Assembly: GCA_000447185.1 (NCBI GenBank)
Contig: KE647336.1
Span: 4,990 to 59,147 of the forward strand
Reading direction: 5' to 3'
DNA length: 54,158 nucleotides
Source of the DNA: Vairimorpha apis BRL 01
Lineage: Eukaryota > Microsporidia > Nosematidae
Below are positions 45,838 through 54,158 of the stretch, in pieces (within the stretch, counting starts at the first letter, position 1; each line of letters begins with the position of its first letter). The translations under genes and the position numbers were made by a program. The notes under the pieces are model-generated. The model saw only the letters and a list, made by a program, of their open reading frames with translations, was not told the origin of the DNA and ran no database searches.

Positions 45838-46130
45838 TGTCGTATCCCTGTGGAAGGGAGCCGAACTTAAAATAGTATTCTAAAATACTTTTATTTTTAA
45901 CATGTTTATTTTTATGGAAGTCATGTTTAATGAGGTTGGATTTAGTCCACTCCGTGCCTCTATGGTTGTTATCTTTTAAATGTCGAGTGCTTTGAGCCAT
46001 ATGTCGTATATCTCTTGGGGGTATCCCTTTTATATTTTGAAATTTCTAGAAACTGTAAATTAAATTAACGAATAAATTAACGAATTAAATAAATTAAATT
46101 AAAAAAAACACATGTGGTAAGGATACCACA
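45838..46130 (-). repeat. LTR copy, minus strand, upstream of the helicase relic
   Basis: 293 bp on the minus strand: palindrome (46113-46130), AT-rich spacer with AATTTATT repeats, TTTCTAGAAA (46043-46052), TATAAAAG (46034-46027), ACCCCC (46021-46016 side), leader, then I-L-E-Y-Y-F-K-F-G-S-L-P-Q-G-Y-D and the end TACGACA (45844-45838). It is the cleanest copy for defining the LTR. Confidence 0.7.
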
Positions 46131-46314
46131 TTAAGATATTTATTTTTGTGGTTAGTGTTTTCTTTTAAATCCTTTTTGTCCTTCTGTTCATGCTTTCTGT
46201 CTTTATCCTTCTGTCCATTTCTATCTAGGGGGTCAGTCTATTCATACTTTTATCTTTCTAGAAAATTTGAATAAATTAACAAATAAATTAATCGATATAT
46301 TAAATAAATGTATT
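46131..46314 (-). repeat. Truncated LTR copy
   Basis: Minus strand: AT-rich spacer, TTTCTAGAAA (46255-46264), GATAAAAG, ACCCCC (46232-46228) and an ATG with a few codons rich in R and K, cut off by the palindrome of the next LTR at 46130. Its own start palindrome appears replaced by the end of the LTR to its right (TACGACA at 46321-46315). Confidence 0.55.
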
Positions 46315-46556
46315 TGTCGTAACCCCTAGGCCTACGTCCTGTGGCCAAATGGTATTCAACATAACTTTTAATAAATAACCTTTTATTATTTTCGTAATCC
46401 CTCTTGATCATCCTAAAACTCTCTCTCTTATTCATATCTTATTCGTATGCCCCTTTTACAAATTTTATTTATATGATTTTTGGAGGGAAAATAAATTAAA
46501 ATTAAACATTTTAAAAATAAACAAATGTTAAGAAATGTGGTACATGGGATACCACA
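46315..46556 (-). repeat. LTR copy with a 44-codon gag start
   Basis: Minus strand: palindrome (46536-46556, 21 bp), AT-rich spacer, a TATA-like box, GGGG, ATG at 46435, then F-I-K-S-Y-V-E-Y-H-L-A-T-G-R-R-P-R-G-Y-D-K and the LTR end at 46315. It aligns with I-K-S-Y-L-E-L-Y-F-K-H-G-S-L-P of the gag at 611. TTCTAGAA is not conserved here. The frame continues to 46250 into the next LTR fragment, giving a 61-codon ORF that is a fusion of the two. Confidence 0.6.
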
Positions 46557-46599
46557 GTATTAAATAATAAATAAATAATGTGGTAGTTATTTTACCACA
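46557..46599 (-). repeat. 43-bp LTR splinter with a palindrome
   Basis: A palindrome (46579-46599, TGTGGTA, 7 bp, TACCACA) followed on the minus strand by 22 bp of AT-rich spacer, cut by the next LTR. It is the shortest unit in the nested series. Confidence 0.5.
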
Positions 46600-46770
46600 C
46601 TTACCTTATCATATATGTATCTATGTTTTCTTGGGGTGTTACGAATTTATACTTGTTTATTTATTTCTAGAAATAAATAAACAAGTGATAAATTAAGGTG
46701 ATATGTTAAACTGATAATTTAAAAAACAAACAAATGGTAAAATTGATAATTGAGGTAATTATTTACCACA
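46600..46770 (-). repeat. Truncated LTR copy resembling the 5' LTR at 461
   Basis: Minus strand: near-palindrome (46751-46770, one mismatch), spacer, TTTCTAGAAA (46664-46673), TATAAATTC (46651-46643), ACCCC (46636 side), then cut by the splinter at 46599 before any gag codons. Its spacer and TATA region match the LTR at 461-590 better than the other minus-strand copies do. Confidence 0.6.
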
Positions 46771-46992
46771 ATAACATTTATCAACTTTAAGGATGTGTTT
46801 ATATTTAAATTTTATCATTTTAATATATAAGTTATTTTTGTTTATTTCTTTAAACAAGATTATTAACTTAAAAATAAGACTGTGTAACAATGTACACGAT
46901 CCTAAGAACCACAAAGAACAATAATAAGACATATCACAAAAATATTTATAAAAAATACTTTAAAGACGGAAAATTCTCTGAAGTTACGTCAA
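46751..46992 (+). repeat. LTR copy on the plus strand sharing a palindrome with its neighbour
   Basis: From the palindrome rightward: AT-rich spacer, a degenerate TTCTAGAA position, then from ATG 46890 codons including N-I-Y-K-K-Y-F-K-D-G-K-F-S-E-V, aligning with the gag N-terminal module, and the end TTACGTCA near 46992. The palindrome therefore serves two LTRs facing away from each other. Confidence 0.5.
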
Positions 46993-47470
46993 TCAGCTAG
47001 CTTGACAGAATATTAAAACAAAATTAAATCATCTAATAAATCTAAACTTTATATTTTTTCTAACAAGTATTCTAATACCTTAAATATTTATTACAATTAT
47101 ATTTTTATATATGTATCTGTGATGTCCATGTGGGACATACCCATTTTTTAAGTAAAGCTCGATGAGGCTTTTATTAAAAGTTTTATTTAAGTTAAATTGT
47201 TTATTAAGTTTTTGTTAATTCGGTTGTTTAAGTTATTCTTCATTCTAGTTATTCGATTGTACCCCTCTTTTTCTAAATTTTTTACCAATATTATAAATAT
47301 TTAGAAAGGTCATAACAGTATCTCAAAATTTATTCAGTAGATTTCTTCAATTTTAAATTCAATTAAATTTTAAAGTTTTGCAAAATAATTGTTTAAAATA
47401 TTTATTTAGGTTATACTTGTATTATATGTACTTATGTATTATCACAATTACAATTAAGTTGACTTTTATA
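46993..47470. other. AT-rich spacer
   Basis: No gene recognised. Lies between the LTR cluster and the 3' end of the next LINE relic. Confidence 0.6.
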
Positions 47471-47474
47471 CACA

Positions 47475-48400
47475 GTTTGTTCCTCCAATTCTTTCTCCGT
47501 AGCTACCTATTCTTCCTCAATAATTTTTTCGTTTCTGCGAGCTCTCGTAGAAAGGTTTTCTAAAGTCATTTTTAGCACTCTGGCTTGTATATATGCCTGT
47601 GTTCGGCTGTTTATATTTAATTCACTCCTATATTTTTTGTGAAAGGTTGTTGTTATTCCTCCCGTATCATGACGTATTGTATTATCCTAGTATTGTAACC
47701 ATTCATTGATTCAAAGTGATATGCTAGCAAATTATACTTGTGCTTTTTTTCTGTTTCAATCGACCGAAGGTTGTCGAAGCTTAAAATTTCTATCTCGACT
47801 ATTAAAATTTCCTTTTTAACTTTATCTGATATTAAAACATTGGGCTTATTGTACTTTACTTTATACCCGTGGGCATTCTAGTATCTACCCGAATTTCTAC
47901 ATTTTTATTTGACATACACTCTTGCAATGAGTGGTTCTTTAATTTCTTAGATTTTGTAAGGCCATAATTAAGGCAAAGCTGGAGATGTATGCACCTAAAG
48001 CTTCGTTATGCTCCTCATGTAGTCATGTGACAGCATTCCATCACATTGGGTAGCCATATGGTCTATCGACTTGGATTTGTCTCTACAATGAGAACATTTA
48101 ATTCCTTTTTCTAAAAAGATATTTTTGTCCTGCAATGCGCAAAGTGCTCCTTCCTCTCAAGATTGAATATTTCATTGCTTAACCCTAGCTAAAATATTTC
48201 ATGATGAAAATCAAAAAGTTAGTTCTTATCCTCTATAGTTTTGAGTATTTGATTTTTTGATATATCACTATACAGTGAAGACTTTTGCGCTTATCAAGCA
48301 ACTTAATCAAAAATGGTTCTTCAATATTGTATTTACATTTTAAAAAGCCTTCGATATTCGAGAGATATGTATTTCCATTGCTCTTGATTTAAAGAATTGC
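47475..48400 (-). mobile_element. LINE relic: zinc finger and endonuclease
   Basis: Minus strand: zinc finger K-C-S-H-C-R-D-K-S-K-S-I-D-H-M-A-T-Q-C (48110-48050), a complete C-x2-C-x8-H-x4-C, followed by H-D-Y-M-R-S; then I-V-E-I-E-I-L-S-F-D-N-L-R and Y-N-L-L-A-Y near 47815-47715; then, after a one-base shift, F-H-K-K-Y-R and T-Q-A-Y-I-Q near 47650-47590. The family endonuclease order is kept. RT sequence upstream (48.2-48.4 kb) is barely recognisable. Confidence 0.75.
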
Positions 48401-48554
48401 TTTTCGCCTTTAAAACTACAAACATATTTATTTAATGTAAACGTTTTGTATTACTAATTCATTTTATCATTTTTTTTGCAGTCGCTTCATATTTGTAATA
48501 AGTCGCACAAGATTGTATCTTGAACCAAGGTTTGATAGCACTAATTCAATATAA

Positions 48555-48790
48555 GTAATCTTTAAAAATATCAAAACAACTTTATAAAAAAATTTAGAAA
48601 CAAAAAATTAATTCACTTTATCATTAATAAGATACAATATATAATTAATCTTTTAAAATATTTAAACAACTTCATAAAAAATTTAGAAACAAAAAATTAA
48701 TTTACTTTAATATTAAAAAAGATAAAATATGTAATTTATTTTTGGTTATATTTTTTTAACAACTTCTATAAAAAAATATTAAAAACATAT
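48555..48790. repeat. Tandem repeat, about 85-100 bp period
   Basis: AATTTAGAAACAAAAAATTAAT occurs twice in similar context (near 48592 and 48677), each preceded by AACAACTT, and a third degenerate AACAACTT follows near 48760. No coding potential. Confidence 0.5.
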
Positions 48791-48939
48791 TTTAATTATT
48801 TTGATAAAAAAATGTTTTTTATTTGTAAATTTTTTTTAATGTTAAATGTATTCAAATAAATATTAGTATTTATCAAATTTTTAAATCAACAATGAAAATA
48901 TATTTAATTTTTTATTATATTTGTAAATCTTTGGTATGA

Positions 48940-49203
48940 CCTCGTTTGAGGTAGCCGTAACGAAAGTGTTGCTCTAAGAGAGAGCAAACAACAGGTTTGG
49001 ATTAAAATTGAATTATTTAAGTTAAATCATAAGTCTCTTTTCCCTTTGTTACTATGCATTTTAGCTGATCTGTTTACATCTATGTCTCGGTTTCTCTTTG
49101 TCATCCGTCGTTCGTATCGTTCTTTTTTAAAATTTTATTTATAATAAATAATTTCTAAAAAATACAATACAAAAATAATATTAAAATGTGATAAGATACC
49201 ACA
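48940..49203 (-). repeat. Diverged LTR copy
   Basis: Minus strand: imperfect palindrome (49187-49203), AT-rich spacer, TTTTTAGAAAT at the TTCTAGAA position, then codons with T-K-R-N-R-D-I-D and S-N-K-G-K-R-D and an end near 48940. The G-S-L-P module is not clear, so the assignment rests on the palindrome and the order of parts. Confidence 0.4.
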
Positions 49204-51965
49204 ATCTTATATATATAAACATATTATTTAACAAAATATTCAGATAAATAAATTTATTTAACAAGATAATGTCAAATCAATAATTATATATTGTATTGGT
49301 AAATATACAGAAAATATATAAGTAAAAAAAAATTTAGATCTGTTAATGTACAAAGTTAAATTAATAATTATATATTGTTTGGTAAATAATATACAGAAAA
49401 TATATAATTAAAAAAAATAATTGATCTATTAATGTGAAAAGTTAATTTAAGCAATTTATATTTCGTAAATATTTATGTATATTTAAATTTAAATATATTT
49501 TTAAAAAAAATACTTGATCTTTAAATGTACAAAGATAATTTAAGTAATTTATATTTCGTAAATATTTATGTATATTTAAAATTAGTTGTTAATGATAGTT
49601 AATAAGAAAACATATAAAAAATTCATAATGCTTTAAAAAAATTTAAAATGTAAATATAAATTTATTAAATAAAACATTGTAAATCATTAAAAATATACAC
49701 AATTTGGTAATTATAATGGATTATAACAATCAAATATATTTATTAGGTTATTTAGTTGTTACAATGATTAATATATTACTACTAGTAGATATAAGGTGAC
49801 TTTTTCAAGTATTTTATTCCACCTGTTCATCTTCCGTAATGTGTTCGCTTCTTCTGGCATCTAGAATTATAACAAAAAATATATTTTATTATAAATTTGT
49901 TAAGATGATAAGTTTTAATCATCAGAATAGATTGATTACAAACAATTTAAAATTATATAAAAAACGCTTTTAAATATTATTTATCATTGATTTTAACAAC
50001 AAAATCGACTTTTAATATAAAAACAAATAATTTATATTAAAAAATATTAAAAATTTTACTTTGTATAAAAATCTATCGATATATTACTAAATATTTTAAA
50101 TTTGTAAAAAAACTTATTGGATAATAAATTTAATTTAAATATTAAAAATATTTGCAATATAAACAACAATATCTTTAAATAGAATGTAGAAAGACTAAAA
50201 AAATTAGTTAATCTTAAATTTGCATGTAAAATATAGATATTAGAAACTTATTATTATTGTTTAAAGAAAATAACAGTTTGTCTTTTAAATATTTGATCTT
50301 TACAAACAGATCCAAATTATTTCATAACATAATTTTTAACGTTTATAGATTTGTTATTTTAAAATTAGTCAAATTAAAAATTAAACAAGATAAACGTAAA
50401 TGTTATTAATTAATATAAATTCAACTAAATATATAGATATAAAAATAAATAGATCGTATAAGATATTACAAAAATTTATTGTTATTTTATAAGTTTTTTT
50501 ATTAAAATATCTCTTTTCTTATATAACTTTTAAGTAATAATATTTATATAAATAATTTTACAAAAATGAATAATTTATTATAACCTTGTAAAAAGTAATT
50601 ATTTAATATCTAATAATTTAAAAATTAATATTGGTTTTTTATTTTATTACATTTGTTATAAATATACATTTTGTTTGTAACTGTACAAGACAAAAAAAAG
50701 ATAATAATAACTTTGATAAAATTCATTTGTAATAGAAAAGATAATAAAAAAAATAAAGTACATATTTAAAAACATCTCTTTATTAAAACAAATATAAATT
50801 TAAAAGTTTATTAATTTTGTTTTGGTTTATTTAAATTTAAACATTTTAGATTAAATCCAAACAAAATATTTAATTTGACATTTTTTCAAAAAATAAAATG
50901 ATAATAGATAAACAGATATTATTAAATAAATTTTTTACTTAATTACTTATAACAAAGTTAAAATTAAACAGTAGTTTGATAGATTTTTTTTTGATTTATA
51001 GTTTTTAATTTAGTAAAATTATTTTTGTTATTAATTAATATAATTTATTTTTTGGTTCAAATTTAACAATATTTAAAAAATAAAAATAAAACATATTTAA
51101 TTTATTAATATTAAATATTTTTATTTTATACAAAATATAAATTTGTATATTAATATTTATCTAATATAAACTTAAATTCTTAATTTTTATAATTCACAAT
51201 TAAATGTAAAGATAACTATTACTAAAGTTTATCAACATTTCTATTTAATTAATAAGTTAAGATAAAATAACATTAGTTCTAATTATTTATACAAAAACTA
51301 AGCATTATTTAAAGTTTTATATACTTAATAAATTAATTTTTTGATTCATTATATTTTTTGATTCATTATATTTTTTTAAGATATTTATTACAAGTATCTT
51401 AATTTATTTATTTTTATATTTACGTGTATTTATAAACTTAACAAATAAATATGATAATTGTATTAATATTTAATTATTTGTTGTAAAAAATTACAAAACT
51501 TATAAAATTTAATTAATATTTTAATAAATTAAATAAAAATTAATACATAATCGAAAAATAAATCATGAAAACATTTATAATAAATCAGTTTCAAATCAAA
51601 AATATTTAGAACCTGTATAAATTAAAGAATAATTTTGTTTTGCATAAAAAGTAATAAATATAAAATAATAATTTTTTTACAGAAAATTATAATTAAATGA
51701 TTATATGTAACTTATTAATTTGTATTTTATATTTATATATGTAACGCCTTATTGATAATATAATTTTTAAAAAATTATAAATACATACTTTAAAAAATGT
51801 AATATGTTTAATAATAATTAAATAATACTACTTTATTATAAATACAATTTTCTTAGACTGGATATCAATAAAAATATTTTTTTTAAATATTGATTATTTA
51901 CACAATTTTAACAAAAAGAAAATCAATATTAAATTAATAATATTGGTTTTAAATTATAAAGATAA
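49204..51965. other. AT-rich desert with short repeats
   Basis: 49270-49585 holds two kinds of near-tandem repeats, each twice: one around AATAATTATATATTGT ... ACAGAAAATATATA, the other around TTTATATTTCGTAAATATTT. Near 51340 TTTTTTGATTCATTATAT is repeated twice. No gene recognised. Confidence 0.6.
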
Positions 51966-51967
51966 CT

Positions 51968-52200
51968 TTTAACTTTATTGAACTACTTTTAATAAGAAAC
52001 AAACTATTGTATTCAATAAATAAAAATTTGTTTTTAATTTAATAACATAAAACTTTGTTCAATAACTTTTAATAAAAAACAAACTTTCATATTCAAAAAA
52101 TAAAAATTGGTTTTATTATAAAAACTACCTAAAACTTTGTTCAATAACTTTAAATAAAAACAAACTTCCATATTCAATTATTAATAAACTAAAAATTTAA
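51968..52200. repeat. Three tandem copies, about 80 bp each
   Basis: Copies start near 51970, 52051 and 52132. Each has ACTTT(A/G)TT(G/C)AA, TAAxAAACAAACT and TATTCAA in the same order. AT-rich, non-coding. Confidence 0.6.
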
Positions 52201-52560
52201 TAATTTTTTAAAATCAATTTACTAAAACTATTAAAATATTACTCATTTTATAAATGATTAATTTAATTGTAAATATTTTAATAAAAACTTGTAATAAATA
52301 TTACAATCTATCATAAAATTAATCTCTACATGTATGTGTTTATATATTATAAAATACATTTATTTTATTGTTATTTGCAAGTTCATATTCTTATTAAATT
52401 TAAAAATGTACATTTTCTTCATTTTCAAATTCATGAAAAATATTCTTTATATTTTAAATTTAAAATTATTTATTAATTTTCTATTTTATTTTTAATTATT
52501 TTAATTTATTTTGATCTTATTATTCTAGAATATTGAAAGTTTATATTAAAAATTTTGTTT

Positions 52561-52870
52561 TACTTTAAAAACAGTAACAAATATCATTTAATAAAACTGT
52601 TTAAATGTAAAATAAATTACTACTTTTTATTGATATGTAACTTTTAAAAAACCGAAACAAATATCTTTTAGATAAATTATATAAATGTCAATAAATTTCT
52701 ACTTTTAATAATTTATGAAAAAATAAAACAAATATAATTTTAGATAAACAGTTTAAATGTCATATAAATAACTACTTTTTATTAATATGTAATTTATAAA
52801 AAATCGAAACAAATATCATTTTAGATAAATTATATAAATGTCAATAAATTACTACTTTTTATTAATATTT
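52561..52870. repeat. Four tandem copies, about 78 bp each
   Basis: Each unit carries ACAAATATxxTTT, ATAAAx, TxTAAATGTxA, ATTxCTACTTTTxATxxAT. The copies are diverged, so the array is not recent. Confidence 0.65.
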
Positions 52871-53261
52871 AAATAATTTATATTCCTTATATATATTTAT
52901 AAATAATTTAAAAAAATATCATTAATACTATATTACTGAACAATATTACATTATATTAATGACATATTTACATTTACTTAATATGATAAAACTTAAACTA
53001 ACCAATAAATTTATAAAGAGCAATTATAATGATTTTTTTCATTAATTACTTTCTGTTTTAAATTAATAACTATTGATAAATTAACAATTTATAGTTTTAC
53101 AAAATTAAATTTAATAAGTTAGATATCTAAGTGTAAATAAGATTTATCTAATAACTTAAATTCAAGTAAAAAATATATATTTTTTTATTCAAAGCATGTA
53201 TATTAAATATAAAAATTAATTTTTAATCTAAACTGTTAAAATTACATAAAAATATATTTTT

Positions 53262-53425
53262 TAATAGGTAAGTATATATAAAACTTATTGTTTGTTTGTA
53301 TTAAATCCAATAATTGTAATTAAATGTATTAAAAATAAATTTTAAATAGGTAAGTATATATAAAACTTATTGTTTGTATTAAATCAATATTTATATTTAA
53401 CTGTATTTAAAAAATATTTAAATAA
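53262..53425. repeat. Two direct copies, about 82 bp
   Basis: ATAGGTAAGTATATATAAAA occurs at 53266 and 53347, followed in both by CTTATTGTTTGT and TATTAAATC. Confidence 0.65.
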
Positions 53426-53614
53426 ACACTTCAAATTATATTCTAAATTATAAAATTTATCTGACAATTGAAAAATTTAATTATAAATTTAATATTAATT
53501 TTCTAAAAACTAAATTTTATAAATAAGTATATCTTTAGATTTAAAATATTTTTATTATTCTAACAATAAAATATAATTATTAATAAAGTATCATTTAATA
53601 TCTCTGATTATTAT

Positions 53615-53755
53615 CTAAAGATAACACTTCTAAACCCTTTATCTTGTTAACTTTTGTAATATTGTTTATTTAGTAATATAAATTTTAAAGATAACACTTC
53701 TAAAACCTTTATTTCTGCATTTTTTGTAATATTGTTTATTTAGTAATATATATTT
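53615..53755. repeat. Two direct copies, 70 bp
   Basis: TAAAGATAACACTTCTAAA starts at 53615 and 53685, each followed by CCTTTAT and later TTTTGTAATATTGTTTATTT. Confidence 0.65.
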
Positions 53756-54158
53756 ATTTTTTAAATTAAATCAAACTCTTAAAAATATTTAGAAACTAAA
53801 TAAGATTATTACATTAAATATTTATATAATATGAACGTATCAATTTTTATTTAAATAAAGTAAATATTTATTTGAAATATTATCATTTTTTTAGAGCATA
53901 TATATATAAAAATGTATTATCAAAGTATTTTATGCTGAATATAACTTTTATAACAATAATTCAAGTCAACTATTTGAAAACTATGTACTTGATTTTGGTA
54001 ATTTAAGAAATTTAAGATTAAGTGCCCTTTTTTTATAACACAATTAAAATTACACGTTCCAATCTAAAAATAATTATTTTTTAATAAATATATTGGATTT
54101 TTAACTGTATTTTTAATTATTTAATTCATAATGAAATACTTTTCAAATTGAAATTAAT
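53756..54158. other. AT-rich end of the window
   Basis: No gene. A GCCC followed by T-rich sequence near 54021-54033 resembles the start motif of the host gene, but no ATG follows within 20 bp. Confidence 0.5.

Noticed and set aside
46536..46770. Palindromes as a CRISPR array
   Set aside because: Spacing is irregular, the intervening DNA is LTR sequence rather than unique spacers, and no cas genes are present.

Overview
The window looks like a piece of a very AT-rich, transposon-loaded eukaryotic genome, most likely a microsporidian. Three observations support this. The one convincing host gene (minus strand, 27539 to 26228) has a CCC-type motif just upstream of its ATG, the start signal described for microsporidia. 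The dominant mobile element is a LINE with a C-terminal restriction-like endonuclease (R4/Dong-like), a type reported from microsporidia. The intergenic DNA is extremely A+T-rich with no splice structure that I could see. The species cannot be named from sequence alone. No rRNA, tRNA, CRISPR array or prokaryotic operon was recognised.

Layout. 0.46-2.93 kb: an internally deleted Ty3/Gypsy-like element (LTR, gag relic, integrase C-terminus, LTR). 5.4-10.1 kb: an island of higher GC with no intact ORF, including a minus-strand integrase relic at 6.8-7.35 kb. 11.0-12.6 kb: a smaller eroded island I cannot assign. 15.0-20.1 kb: two tandem copies of the same dead LINE separated by a 20-N assembly gap; the second carries a 350-bp solo LTR with a 5-bp target duplication, while the first keeps the empty site. 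21.1-21.3 kb: a LINE endonuclease fragment. 22.1-25.4, 31.25-31.6, 34.2-37.5, 37.9-39.8 and 47.5-48.4 kb: further LINE relics, all on the minus strand. 26.2-27.5 kb: the host gene. 32.17-32.34 kb: a 55-residue tail-anchored ORF faintly resembling Sec61 beta. 43.35-47.0 kb: a nested cluster of LTRs of the first family with a broken SF3 (D5-type) helicase between two of them. 48.5-53.8 kb: AT-rich DNA with several low-copy tandem repeats of 70-115 bp.

The most unusual structure is the LTR family spread over 0.46-3.2 and 43.35-49.2 kb. Each copy starts with a palindrome (TGTGGTA, short loop, TACCACA), continues through an AT-rich spacer to TTCTAGAA, a TATA-like box and a CCC motif, and then encodes the first residues of gag with the recurring pattern L-E-x-Y-F-K-x-G-S-L-P. 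The promoter and the gag start therefore both lie inside the LTR. A D5-like helicase relic sits between two same-orientation copies.

Nearly everything here is decayed. Every frame break I could resolve by hand has the same sign, one base missing, often in an A or T run. This holds in the host gene as well as in the transposons, so systematic homopolymer under-calling, deletion-biased decay or slippage-dependent expression all need to be considered.
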